A stretch of DNA of 64,000 nucleotides from Acinetobacter celticus (GTDB lineage Bacteria; Pseudomonadota; Gammaproteobacteria; Pseudomonadales; Moraxellaceae): contig NZ_MBDL01000013.1 of the NCBI RefSeq assembly GCF_001707755.1, forward strand, positions 55,769 through 119,768, written 5' to 3'. The translations under genes were made by a program, and so were the position numbers. A model generated the notes under the pieces. It made no database searches and was not told the DNA's origin. It saw only the letters and a program-made list of their open reading frames with translations. Position 1 is the stretch's first letter; every line of letters starts with the position of its first letter. This document shows, one piece after another, positions 55,271 through 63,933 of the stretch.

Positions 55271-56281
55271 TTATGCTTGAATAGATTGGACGAATAAATC
55301 GCGGTATTTACGACATTGTTCTGCGGTTAATGCAAAAATCCCTGTACCGCCTTTTTGGAATTGTAACCAATAAAAATCAATGGTATTAAAATTCTGCTTC
55401 ATCGCCCATTCAGAATTACCCACTTCAATGACAATTAGACCATCTTCAGTCAAGTAATCTGCCGCTTGAGCCAACATTTTACGTACCAAATCTAAACCAT
55501 CTTGCCCTGCAGCAAGCGCCATTTCAGGTTCGTGATGGAATTCATCGGGTAAATCAGCCATGTCTTCTGCATCGACATAAGGCGGATTAGACACGATTAA
55601 ATCATATTGATTTTCAGCAGGAATTTTATCGAACAGGTCAGATTCAAGCAATGCCACTTGGAATTGTTGATTATGATGTTCACAGTTAATTTGAGCCACT
55701 TCCAAAGCATCTTTAGATAAATCTGTTGCATCAATTTCTGCTTCTGGGAAAGCATATGCCAAAGCAATAGCGATACAACCCGAACCTGTACACATATCCA
55801 AAATACGACGTGGCATTTTAGGGTTTAGGTTTTCAGGAAGATTGTTTACGCCTTCACGTGGCTGATGATTTTCATCTAAACAATATGGTGCAAAACGGTT
55901 TTGAATTAATTCTGCAATTGGTGAACGTGGAATAAGCACACGCTCATCGACATAATATGGTTTGCCATCAAAATATGCCAAATTCAACAAATATGATGTT
56001 GGCATACGTTCATTGATGCGACGTTCTAACAATGCTAAAAATTCAGCTTTTTCACTCGGTAAAAGTTTTGCATCAATAATTTCTGCATTTGCCTGCCATT
56101 CTAAAGACATGCTTTGCAAAACTAAGGCTGAACTTTCAGCAAAAAAATCTTCTGTGCCTTGACCTAAATGTGCATCGTGTTGACGTAATGCTGTAACACC
56201 AAAACGGATAAAATCACGAATAGTAGTTAAATTTTCAGCGGCTTCCTGTAAATATTCAGGGCTAATAGTCAGTCGATCCAC
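55271..56281 (-). CDS. prmB: 50S ribosomal protein L3 glutamine methyltransferase PrmB
   Basis: This 336-residue SAM enzyme methylates a glutamine of ribosomal protein L3. The SAM loop is ILDMCTGSGCIAIALA and the catalytic NPPY box is in DLIVSNPPYVDAED, with the N-terminal helical domain typical of the PrmB/PrmC pair. The DCTL-like insert and length fit PrmB better than PrmC. Translation begins with GTG (56281) nine bases after GGAG. The gene leads into aroC. Confidence 0.92.
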   Translation of the reverse strand: MDRLTISPEYLQEAAENLTTIRDFIRFGVTALRQHDAHLGQGTEDFFAESSALVLQSMSLEWQANAEIIDAKLLPSEKAEFLALLERRINERMPTSYLLNLAYFDGKPYYVDERVLIPRSPIAELIQNRFAPYCLDENHQPREGVNNLPENLNPKMPRRILDMCTGSGCIAIALAYAFPEAEIDATDLSKDALEVAQINCEHHNQQFQVALLESDLFDKIPAENQYDLIVSNPPYVDAEDMADLPDEFHHEPEMALAAGQDGLDLVRKMLAQAADYLTEDGLIVIEVGNSEWAMKQNFNTIDFYWLQFQKGGTGIFALTAEQCRKYRDLFVQSIQA

Positions 56282-56358
56282 TTAAGGCTTCTCCAAGGTC
56301 GATATTTTAAAAAAACGCCTTATGATACCTTAGTTTTACTGGATTTTTTTGAAAAATA

Positions 56359-56751
56359 TTACTTCAAAACTTTATTACCCGAACGTACTTCTAACATATC
56401 GGCATGTGACAAAGTCATTTGAAGCGCACAACTTGAATGATTCACTGTATAGTTTCTGGGTTTCTTATCCGTTAAATTGCAAGCACGCTCACGTTGCTGA
56501 TACCATTTGCTCTGCATCTGTTCAACTAAAGACTTTTCTATTGGATTTGCATTTTTAAACGTATATTTATATAGCTTTTTGACTCGTTTATTTTGTATTT
56601 TTAATTCTTTAATCTGACACTTTTTAATGCCCTCTGTCTGATTTGAAACTGAGCGCATACAAACTTCAAATTTTTTTGAATAGCCCAATGCAAAACTTTG
56701 CATAGATAGCCCTGCACAGCACAAAACAATACCCTGAATAAAAAGTTTCAT
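56359..56751 (-). CDS. Small exported LprI/DUF1311-like protein
   Basis: With ATG 56751 (GGGGA eight bases upstream) the product has 130 residues. A signal peptide ends near SFALGYS. The mature part has FEVCMRSVSNQT, KKCQIKELKIQNKRVKKLYK and MQSKWYQQRERACNL, the Cys and Trp pattern of LprI/DUF1311 periplasmic proteins. It is basic overall. Family members have been linked with lysozyme inhibition, but function here is unproven. It converges on nothing and stands upstream of prmB in the same direction. Confidence 0.6.
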   Translation of the reverse strand: MKLFIQGIVLCCAGLSMQSFALGYSKKFEVCMRSVSNQTEGIKKCQIKELKIQNKRVKKLYKYTFKNANPIEKSLVEQMQSKWYQQRERACNLTDKKPRNYTVNHSSCALQMTLSHADMLEVRSGNKVLK

Positions 56752-56893
56752 TGTTGAATTCCCCAAAACAGCAAATATTTATAAAATTTATGAAACGTTT
56801 ATATCATTTTTCAAAAGGCTTTCAAAAGTCCAATTGAAAATAAAAAAATAAACGTCATATATCGTTATATTTCTATTATCACTTAAGGCAGAT

Positions 56894-57199
56894 ATGAGCT
56901 ATAAACATAATAATCTAATGGCCATGCGCCAGAATTATTGGGATGACGAACAAACACCCGTTGTCATTCAAGAAAAAATATTCTTTCAGCAACTACTGGT
57001 CGAAAAAGATATTTTTCAAACAGCAACCCTTGAAGATGCAAAACATTTATTTTTCAGTTTTCCAAGCATTATTATTGTGAAAGGCTATGCGCATGGTTTT
57101 ATGCATGAATCGGTATTGTGTTTAATTGATCAGCATATTCAAAGCAATAAACAACTTTTGCAACAAAAAACAGCGATGAAAATTAAATTTACCTTGTAG
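56894..57199 (+). CDS. Hypothetical protein, 101 residues
   Basis: I do not recognise this family. It starts MSYKHNNLMAMRQNYWDDE and is soluble, with a predicted alternation of strands and helices: VVIQEKIFFQQLL, a DAKHLFFSFPSIIIVKGYAHGF segment and a C-terminal Lys-rich helix. A good AAGG site precedes the ATG. No metal motif or signal peptide is seen. It lies 158 bases upstream of the ABC1-family gene and may be separately transcribed. Confidence 0.55.
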   Translation: MSYKHNNLMAMRQNYWDDEQTPVVIQEKIFFQQLLVEKDIFQTATLEDAKHLFFSFPSIIIVKGYAHGFMHESVLCLIDQHIQSNKQLLQQKTAMKIKFTL

Positions 57200-57357
57200 T
57201 TCTACGTGTAGCACCCTTTTTAGCCCTATTTATACGCTAACAATGTATAACTTTAACTGCTTATTCAGCATGTTGAACTTTTTTAATACGTGCAGACACG
57301 GTAAGATTCGCTACAATAAATTATTCTGCTATTTGCTGGTTAAAGGATGTAGTTTAC

Positions 57358-58731
57358 ATGTCAGATCACAAAGACAAGCTTAAACAATTGAAAACTTCCT
57401 CTATGGATCGGCGTTTATCGATTGCCAAGGCATCTTTACTTGCAGGAACTCGCTGGGCGGCTTCAAATGCTACATCTATGTTTTCTAGCGAAGAAGACAA
57501 AGAGCGTAAACGCAAAAAGGCGATGCGAGAGCAAGCAGATTATTTAGTTGCTGAAATTGGCAAACTAAAAGGCTCAATTGTAAAAATTGGCCAAATGATG
57601 GCTTTGTATGGCGAACATTTTTTACCAGAAGAAATTACGCAAGCTTTAAATACACTCAACAACCAAACTGTTGCCTTGGCATGGCCTGCAATTAAAGACC
57701 AGCTTCAGTCGCAACTTGGTTCAAAACTGAATGATCTAACCATTGACCACGAACCTTTAGGTACAGCCTCTTTGGCCCAAGTGCATCGTGCAATTCGTAA
57801 ATCTGATGGCTTAGAAATTGTCTTAAAAATCCAATATCCAGGTGTTGCAGACGCGATAGATTCTGACATGAATCTCTTTAGAAACATGCTGAAACTTACG
57901 CGGATTGTGCCTCAAACACGCGAATTTGATCAATGGTTCGATGAAGTCCGTGAGATGATGCATCGCGAAGTAAATTATAAAATTGAAGCCGAGACTACAC
58001 GCCGTTTTGCATCTCGTTTAAAAGAAGACCCACGCTATGTCGTGCCTCAAATTATTGATGAATACAGTACCAACCAAGTATTGTGTATGACCTTCGAACG
58101 TGGCGTACCAATTAACAGCCCCGTGATGTTGTCTTTACCACAAGAACGTCGTAATGCATTAGGTGAAACATCTCTGGAAATTGCTGTACGCGAACTCTTT
58201 GAATGGGATGAAATGCAAACTGATCCCAATTTTGGTAACTATTTAGTGCGTTTAGGCAATGGGGCCGATGTTCCAGACAAAATTGTATTATTAGATTTTG
58301 GTGCAATTCGACAGTTTGACCAACACCTATTAACTGTTGCACGTAACTTAATTTTTGCAGGTTATAACCATAGTTCGAGTGAAATGGTTACAGCAATGAC
58401 AGGCTACGAGTTCTTTGATGGCATTCCACAAAGTATCAAACCTGATATGGCAAAAGTATTTTTACTGGCCACTGAAGCATTTAGCAGTTTAGATAACAAC
58501 CCAGATCTTCCTACGGGTGTTATGGATGAATTCAATCACTATGACTGGAAAAAAAGCCTATTACATAGCCGTGTAATGCAGCAAACATCTAAATCTATGG
58601 CATCACGTTATTTTAGTGTGCCACCAAAAGAATTTATGTTTATTAGCCGAAAATTTATTGGGGCTTATACCTTCATGACCGTCATTGAAGCAAAAACCAA
58701 TGTACGTAAAATGATTCAGAAGTATCGTTAG
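57358..58731 (+). CDS. ABC1/UbiB/AarF-family protein kinase-like protein
   Basis: This is a 457-residue protein with the ABC1 domain. The KxGQ motif is in GSIVKIGQMMALYG, the modified P-loop is LGTASLAQVHRA, the ATP-site lysine is in EIVLKIQYPG, and VLLDFGAIRQF carries the DFG. There is no C-terminal pair of membrane helices as in UbiB, so it is a shorter, probably peripheral, ABC1 paralogue. These proteins act on quinone or lipid pathways. AAAGGA stands before the ATG. Acyl-CoA dehydrogenase genes follow, with a terminator between. Confidence 0.85.
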   Translation: MSDHKDKLKQLKTSSMDRRLSIAKASLLAGTRWAASNATSMFSSEEDKERKRKKAMREQADYLVAEIGKLKGSIVKIGQMMALYGEHFLPEEITQALNTLNNQTVALAWPAIKDQLQSQLGSKLNDLTIDHEPLGTASLAQVHRAIRKSDGLEIVLKIQYPGVADAIDSDMNLFRNMLKLTRIVPQTREFDQWFDEVREMMHREVNYKIEAETTRRFASRLKEDPRYVVPQIIDEYSTNQVLCMTFERGVPINSPVMLSLPQERRNALGETSLEIAVRELFEWDEMQTDPNFGNYLVRLGNGADVPDKIVLLDFGAIRQFDQHLLTVARNLIFAGYNHSSSEMVTAMTGYEFFDGIPQSIKPDMAKVFLLATEAFSSLDNNPDLPTGVMDEFNHYDWKKSLLHSRVMQQTSKSMASRYFSVPPKEFMFISRKFIGAYTFMTVIEAKTNVRKMIQKYR

Positions 58732-58740
58732 CCTAACCAA

Positions 58741-58771
58741 CCTGAATGACTTCTTGTCATTCAGGTCAATT
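58741..58771 (+). terminator. Terminator after the ABC1-family gene
   Basis: A perfect CCTGAATGAC stem (58741-58750 with 58756-58765) and TTCTT loop are followed by a short T-rich tail. Confidence 0.75.
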
Positions 58772-58874
58772 TTCACTTTTCATTGTATAAAAAAAATAAA
58801 AATATAATTATCACAATCAGTTACTTATAAATATTTAAACCCTCTCAACTACCGTTCATCATTGTCAATGAACT

Positions 58875-58920
58875 ATGTCAGTTATGACATGGATTTTTCA
58901 TGTTTCACATGTCAGCATAA
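58875..58920. promoter_or_regulatory. Possible operator upstream of the acyl-CoA dehydrogenase pair
   Basis: The palindrome ATGTCAGTTATGACAT (58875-58890) and a further ATGTCA near 58909-58914 share the half-site TGTCA. A third half-site, TTGTCA, lies just upstream near 58863. The cluster is 40-90 bases before the start codon, a place where a TetR- or FadR-like repressor could bind. No cognate regulator is in the window. Confidence 0.35.
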
Positions 58921-58953
58921 AAAATATAAGCATATACCAACGGAAAAACAACA

Positions 58954-60249
58954 ATGACCAATATGGTAAACAAGGCACAAGGGTTTGGGCTATCTCTACT
59001 GACCAAAATTGCAGGTAGCGATGTACTTGATCAACTCAGACTGCGAAAATTTGTCGAAAAATCACTGTATCAAAGTTCAAAAGCTGGTTTTAAAACCTTA
59101 AACCGCACCCAAAAAACCTTTAAATCGAATAAAAATGTCCACAAACAACGTCTGCCAAATCAATCTAAGTCACTTTTTGATTTAAGTTTAAGTGAAGAGC
59201 AACAAATGACTTGTGATGCAATGGGACAATTTGCATCTGAAGTGCTCTACCCTTTGGCACATTTAGCGGATCAAAATGAAAAATTTCCAACTGAACTTTG
59301 GCGCTACAGCACAGACTTAGGCTTAAATTTTTATGCACTTCCTGAAGCATTAGGTGGTGTGGCATCTGAAAAAAATATCGTCAGTAATATCTTAATTGCA
59401 GAACAGTTATCAGGTGGTGATTTTAGTTTAACTGCGGGTTTACTCTCTACATTTAGCGTTATCAATGCCATCACTCAATGGGGATCAGAATCAATTCAAT
59501 CGAAATATTTAACGAGTTTCGCAGAAGATTCTGAAATTCAAGCCAGCTTTGCTGTCCAAGAAGCAACAGCTGCATTTAATCCCTTCAAACTAAAAACACA
59601 AGCAAGAGAACACCAAGGGCAATACATTTTATCGGGTGAAAAAACCTTAGTCATTTTAGGTAAATCAGCAGATGTATTGTTGGTTTCAGCAGATTTAAAT
59701 GGTCAACCCGACATCTTTATGGTTACTCGAGACAACAGCATTACTGTCAAAAAAACCGCAGCCATGGGGCTAAAAGCAACTGAAACTGTCACGCTACATT
59801 TTAATCAAACCCCTGCTGAACGCTTAGGCGATGAAGACTTTAATTACACTGAGTTCTTAGATCTTGGAAATTTAATGTGGTGTGCCATGGCAGTTGGAAC
59901 ATGTGAGGCTGTCAAAAAATATTGCATTCAATATGCCAATGAACGTACAGCTTTTGGCGAACCTATTTCGCATCGCCAAAGTGTCGCTTTTATGATTGCG
60001 GATATGGCCATTGAAATTGATGCAATGCGTCTACTAGTCCTTAGTGCCGCCAGTCTTGCAGAATCAGGGCAATCCTTCCACCGTGAAGCCTACTTAGCAC
60101 GCTTACTCTGTGCAGAAAAATCAATGCAAATTGGCACCAATGGCGTGCAAATTTTAGGAGGCCATGGCTTCACTAAAGAACATCCTGTAGAGCGCTGGTA
60201 TCGCGACTTAAGAGCAACAGCAATTTTGTACTCAGGCTTACATGCCTAA
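58954..60249 (+). CDS. Acyl-CoA dehydrogenase family protein (first of a pair)
   Basis: This 431-residue flavoprotein has an extra N-terminal stretch of about 60 basic residues before the acyl-CoA dehydrogenase core (LSLSEEQQMTCDAMGQFASEV). The FAD/substrate region ASFAVQEATAA is diverged from the usual TEP box. The C-terminal QILGGHGFTKEHPVERWYRDLR is typical and ends the active-site domain. It should oxidise an acyl-CoA at the alpha-beta bond with ETF as acceptor. The weak TEP box may mean an unusual substrate. It is 26 bases from the next gene, so the two form an operon. Confidence 0.85.
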   Translation: MTNMVNKAQGFGLSLLTKIAGSDVLDQLRLRKFVEKSLYQSSKAGFKTLNRTQKTFKSNKNVHKQRLPNQSKSLFDLSLSEEQQMTCDAMGQFASEVLYPLAHLADQNEKFPTELWRYSTDLGLNFYALPEALGGVASEKNIVSNILIAEQLSGGDFSLTAGLLSTFSVINAITQWGSESIQSKYLTSFAEDSEIQASFAVQEATAAFNPFKLKTQAREHQGQYILSGEKTLVILGKSADVLLVSADLNGQPDIFMVTRDNSITVKKTAAMGLKATETVTLHFNQTPAERLGDEDFNYTEFLDLGNLMWCAMAVGTCEAVKKYCIQYANERTAFGEPISHRQSVAFMIADMAIEIDAMRLLVLSAASLAESGQSFHREAYLARLLCAEKSMQIGTNGVQILGGHGFTKEHPVERWYRDLRATAILYSGLHA

Positions 60250-60275
60250 ATCAAAGCTAAACTAGGAATATAAAA

Positions 60276-61475
60276 ATGAATCTGCAAAATCCTAAAAAAT
60301 TTAAACTGTTAATTGATCAAGCACATGAAGTTGCATTAAATGTTTTACGCCCAATTTCCCGTAAATATGACAAAGCGGAACATACCTATCCAAAAGAGTT
60401 AGACATGCTTTCATCTTTAGTCGATGGCATGAATGAAGGTGGCGACGGTATGAATGCAGGTGCGGCTGTCAATAAACGAGGCGACACACAAACTGGCAAT
60501 AAAAATGGTGTCAACATGTCTACGGCTCTCAGCATTGTTGAAATGTGTTATGGCGATACTGGCCTCTTACTGAGCATGCCACGCCAAGGCCTTGGAAATT
60601 CTGCCATTGCAGCTGTCGCAAATGATGAACAATTGGAACGTTTTAATGGAACATGGGCAGCCATGGCAATTACAGAACCCAATTGTGGTTCAGATTCTGC
60701 AGCCATTCGCACAACAGCAGTCAAAGATGGTGATGACTACATTTTAAATGGCGAAAAAATTTTTGTGACTTCGGGCGAACGAGCTGATTCTGTCGTGGTC
60801 TGGGCGACACTAGATAAAGACCTTGGACGTGCAGCGATTAAATCATTTGTTGTTCCTAAAGGGTCAATGGGGATGACCGTTGAACGCCTAGAACATAAAT
60901 TGGGAATTAAAGCATCAGACACTGCAACTATCCGTTTTATTGATTGCCGTGTTCCTGCAATCAACCTTTTAGGTAATACAGAAATAGATGTCGCAAAAGG
61001 TTTTGCAGGCGTCATGGAAACTTTTGATAATACACGACCGCTAGTTGCAGCAATGGCGGTGGGCTGTGCCAAAGCATCATTAGAACGCATTAAAGAAATT
61101 TTTAAAGATCAACTTGATGCTAATTATTCAACACCTTATCTACAAACAACGCATATTGAAGCACAAATATATCGTTTAGAAGCAGAATGGGAAGCTGCAC
61201 GCTTACTGATGCTTAAAGCAGCATGGATGGCAGACAACAAACAACCAAATTCTCGCGAGGCATCTATCGCCAAAGCCAAAGCAGGACGAGTAAGTAACGA
61301 AGTTACCTTAAAATGTGTAGAGCTGGCCTCCTCCCTTGGCTATAACGAAGATGAGCTTTTAGAAAAATGGGCACGCGACTCAAAAATTTTAGATATTTTT
61401 GAAGGTACACAGCAAATTCAACAATTAATTATTGCACGACGCGAGTTAGGTAAATCATCCAGTGAATTAAAATAA
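60276..61475 (+). CDS. Acyl-CoA dehydrogenase (second of a pair)
   Basis: This 399-residue enzyme has a clear core: MAITEPNCGSDSAAIRTTA is the FAD/substrate motif, DYILNGEKIFVTSGERAD follows, and IFEGTQQIQQLIIARREL is the C-terminal signature. The Gly/Asn-rich insert GMNEGGDGMNAGAAVNKRG near residue 50 is unusual. It shares an operon with the gene before it. Pairs of this kind are often co-induced for fatty acid breakdown, but the chain length preference is not readable. Confidence 0.88.
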   Translation: MNLQNPKKFKLLIDQAHEVALNVLRPISRKYDKAEHTYPKELDMLSSLVDGMNEGGDGMNAGAAVNKRGDTQTGNKNGVNMSTALSIVEMCYGDTGLLLSMPRQGLGNSAIAAVANDEQLERFNGTWAAMAITEPNCGSDSAAIRTTAVKDGDDYILNGEKIFVTSGERADSVVVWATLDKDLGRAAIKSFVVPKGSMGMTVERLEHKLGIKASDTATIRFIDCRVPAINLLGNTEIDVAKGFAGVMETFDNTRPLVAAMAVGCAKASLERIKEIFKDQLDANYSTPYLQTTHIEAQIYRLEAEWEAARLLMLKAAWMADNKQPNSREASIAKAKAGRVSNEVTLKCVELASSLGYNEDELLEKWARDSKILDIFEGTQQIQQLIIARRELGKSSSELK

Positions 61476-61502
61476 GTCATATTATTCGCATCATCATCAT
61501 AT

Positions 61503-61557
61503 AAGAGATGGATTTTTAAGAGTAATCGTAATATAACAATCCATCTCTTCATTTTTT
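61503..61557 (+). terminator. Terminator after the acyl-CoA dehydrogenase pair
   Basis: Eleven-base arms (61503-61513 and 61539-61549) have a 25-base loop and a T-rich tail. The long loop makes it weaker than the others here. Confidence 0.6.
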
Positions 61558-61572
61558 ACTCATCAGACATTT

Positions 61573-62064
61573 ATGATGTACCGTATCCGCCCTATTCAAG
61601 CATCTGATAATACTCAAATTGCACAAATTATCCGCACGGTATCTAGCGAGTATGGCCTAGTCGCAGAATCAGGTTTTGCTGTAGCCGACCCTATTTTAGA
61701 TAATTTATACGCAGTTTATAGCCAACACCATGCACAATATTGGGTGATAGAAAGTGACCAGGGACAGCTTTTGGGGGGCGGTGGTCTGTCTGTATTACAA
61801 GGCGAAAGCCATATACTCGAAATACAAAAAATGTATTTTTTACCTGAAATTAGAGGTCTGGGTTTTGCAAAAAAAATTCTTGAACAAGCTTTCGAATTTA
61901 GTAAACAGCATGCCTATAAAGCATGTTATTTAGAGACAACAAAAATATTGTGGCAAGCAGTTAATCTTTATGAAAAACTAGGCTTTAAGCATCTTTCAGA
62001 GCCAATTGGTAATACTGGACATAGCCATGCATGCGAAATTTGGATGCTAAAGCACTTAGATTAA
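61573..62064 (+). CDS. GNAT family N-acetyltransferase
   Basis: This 163-residue protein has the GNAT motif A at LEIQKMYFLPEIRGLGFAKKIL, with the R-x2-G-x-A loop, then ACYLETTKILWQAVNLYEKLGF as motif B. The start MMYRIRPIQASDNTQIAQII is a usual GNAT N-terminus; two adjacent ATGs make the exact start uncertain by one codon. The substrate is unknown. It is a lone gene between the acyl-CoA dehydrogenase operon and the transglycosylase gene. Confidence 0.83.
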   Translation: MMYRIRPIQASDNTQIAQIIRTVSSEYGLVAESGFAVADPILDNLYAVYSQHHAQYWVIESDQGQLLGGGGLSVLQGESHILEIQKMYFLPEIRGLGFAKKILEQAFEFSKQHAYKACYLETTKILWQAVNLYEKLGFKHLSEPIGNTGHSHACEIWMLKHLD

Positions 62065-62224
62065 AATTTAGGCATTTTATTCGTCTTAGTTTGCAATTAA
62101 AGCCTTCATTCGTTAATTTTGACGAATTATAAAGCAATTATTACAAATAGATAAAAGACTAGAACTATCAGTAGCTTGACTGAGTTTAGCTCACCTCATA
62201 TGATTTTGATTATTAAATAATTGA

Positions 62225-62812
62225 ATGGATAATATTTTGTTAACTTTCCTGTCTTCCCCTAAAAAAAACGTATTCAATATTCAATCTATTACTTTAAGAA
62301 CAATTTCTGTTTTATTTACAGTATGTTTGTTTACAGGATGTTCTTCTCTTGGCGGTGGGTCAGTACAAAAACGTTCAGCAAAACTATCAAATGGTATCCA
62401 AAAAGCCTACTCTGTTTCACCAACAACCGCTAACCGTATTTCACCGCTCATTGTACAAAGTGCTGATCAATACAATTTAGATCCATTGATGTTGGCTGCT
62501 TTAATTCGTCAAGAATCTACTTATCGCAGTCAGGTTGTTTCTTCTGCAGGCGCTGTAGGCTTAACCCAAGTAATGCCACGTTACTGGCAAAAAACTTGTC
62601 CGGGAGATTTATATGATGAAGCGACCAATATTAACTGTGGTAGCTTTATTTTAACCAAATATGAGCAGTCGGCGGGAAGTTTAAAAAAAGCTTTGGGATA
62701 TTATAATGTAGGGCCTTCAAATTTTGAAAATAACCATAAAATGCGTAAACAAGGTAAACGTTATGCAAAGCAAGTGAAAGCACATGAGAAAAATTTAAAA
62801 AATGCGATATAA
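62225..62812 (+). CDS. Lytic transglycosylase lipoprotein (SLT domain)
   Basis: This 195-residue lipoprotein has a signal helix and the lipobox FTGC (lipidated C39), followed by a short SLT lysozyme-like domain. The catalytic glutamate is E97 in LIRQESTYRSQ; SSAGAVGLTQVMPRYW and ALGYYNVGP complete the active-site cleft. It should cut peptidoglycan between MurNAc and GlcNAc from the outer-membrane side. The size is near E. coli MltE. Two extra cysteines (KTCPGDLYDE and NINCGSF) may form a disulfide. It lies next to the IS remnants. Confidence 0.88.
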   Translation: MDNILLTFLSSPKKNVFNIQSITLRTISVLFTVCLFTGCSSLGGGSVQKRSAKLSNGIQKAYSVSPTTANRISPLIVQSADQYNLDPLMLAALIRQESTYRSQVVSSAGAVGLTQVMPRYWQKTCPGDLYDEATNINCGSFILTKYEQSAGSLKKALGYYNVGPSNFENNHKMRKQGKRYAKQVKAHEKNLKNAI

Positions 62813-62816
62813 AAAA

Positions 62817-63090
62817 TTACTTATAAAGATTAAGCGGATCTTTATGGAGTAGTTTAAACAAATCTAGATACAAATTACGATGTCTATGATTAAAGCGATA
62901 TTCCTTTTTTAAGATGTAGATAAAACATCTTTTTGTCAATTTAATTAAATTAACCTGAGTTCGACGAAATAAGCTTAATTTGCAATCATGACTCACTCTA
63001 AGGTGTTTAAAACCGCTATCAACCAAACCATCCGTATTGATCACTGAATCAAACTCAATATAGTAGAACCGCTTAACTCTTCATACATAT
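62817..63090 (-). pseudogene. 3' remnant of an IS1595-family (ISXO2-like) transposase gene
   Basis: The minus-strand frame reads RFYYIEFDSVINTDGLVDSG, then FKHLRVSHD, a stretch where the catalytic Asn/His region should be, and YILKKEYRFNHRHRNLYLDL before a stop at 62817. The D-G-LVD-G-F-K-H-RV and Y-RFNHR patterns are typical of ISXO2-like transposases. The N-terminal half and zinc finger are missing and no ATG is present. It is a dead fragment. Confidence 0.6.
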
Positions 63091-63095
63091 TTGAA

Positions 63096-63651
63096 ACAAT
63101 AACTTAAACAGCATATAAATTGAGTCGAATTGGATTTAAATCAGGATTATATGTGGAAAGCCATAAAATTTGATGCCCTTGTTGTTCTAATAATAGCTGT
63201 GTATCGGCTCTTTCATGAAAAGTCGCATATCCATAAGGTCGATGATCATGTGACTTAAAACCACTTTCATCAAAATAAACAACAGGAGAGTTCTTCTTTA
63301 ATAGCTTAATGTATTCAATAAAGCGTTTGCTCAATTCAAGAGCTACTTTCGAGTGATCTAACATCTTTTTTAATTGTAATCCTCAAGCGTCTCAACACAT
63401 TACCAATAGCAGATACTCCACAACCAAAACGCGCTACACGTTCATATTGAAAATCATCAAGATATTTTTCGATATAATCCCCTAATGCTTGATTATCAAT
63501 TTTAGAAGGCTTACGAGGACGTGCTTGCTTAATTTCAATCCACTTTCTCCAACTTAAAATTGTGTAGCAACTGCTCGAATAGAATAATCTCCCTCAAGCT
63601 TAGCTAAAATTTTCTGTCTAAAATATTATGAATAACTCATTTAACTATTGT
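63096..63651 (-). mobile_element. Degenerate IS630-family insertion sequence
   Basis: The element has short imperfect ends (ACAATAACTTAAA at 63096-63108 and an approximate complement at 63640-63651). Its minus-strand transposase gene runs from ATG 63640 but is broken: a stop appears within five codons, then ILAKLEGDYSIRAVATQF, a frameshift, then KIDNQALGDYIEKYLDDFQY and VSAIGNVLRRLRITIKK. The catalytic part VVYFDESGFKSHDHRPYGYA is joined by a deletion to LSTYNPDLNPI, which normally lies about 60 residues further on. It cannot be active. Confidence 0.75.
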
Positions 63652-63769
63652 CATATATTTTAACAGTTTGAGCTTTGATCAATCGGAAGAAAAAATACTA
63701 TCTCACGCTCTATTTTTGACCCTTCTTCCATTTGTTATCTTATATTTTCTTATTTTTATTTTTCCTGCA

Positions 63770-63808
63770 TAAAAAACCCCCCTCAGTCATAAGACTGAGG
63801 GGGTTTTT
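63770..63808 (-). terminator. Terminator of the rRNA operon
   Basis: A long GC-rich stem (CCCCCTCAGTC type, left arm about 63773-63788, right arm about 63793-63807) has a 4-base loop and T runs on the minus strand. It lies about 10 bases after the 5S gene. Confidence 0.92.
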
Positions 63809-63817
63809 AGAATTAAT

Positions 63818-63933
63818 GAGCTGGCGATGACTTACTCTCACATGGGTAACCCCACACTACCATCAGCGCAAAGAGGTTTCACTTCTGAGTTCGGGAAGGG
63901 ATCAGGTGGTTCACTCTTGCTATTGTCGCCAGC
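63818..63933 (-). rRNA. rrf: 5S ribosomal RNA
   Basis: Read on the minus strand the RNA starts GCTGGCGACAATAGC and ends in CATCGCCAGCTC; the two ends pair to form the closing helix. The internal AGAGTGAACCACCTGATCC and CCCGAACTCAGAAGTGAAA blocks are universal bacterial 5S sequences. The length is about 116 bases. It is the last gene of an rRNA operon whose 23S gene must lie beyond the right edge; the final 67 bases of the window are the 23S-5S spacer. Confidence 0.95.
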
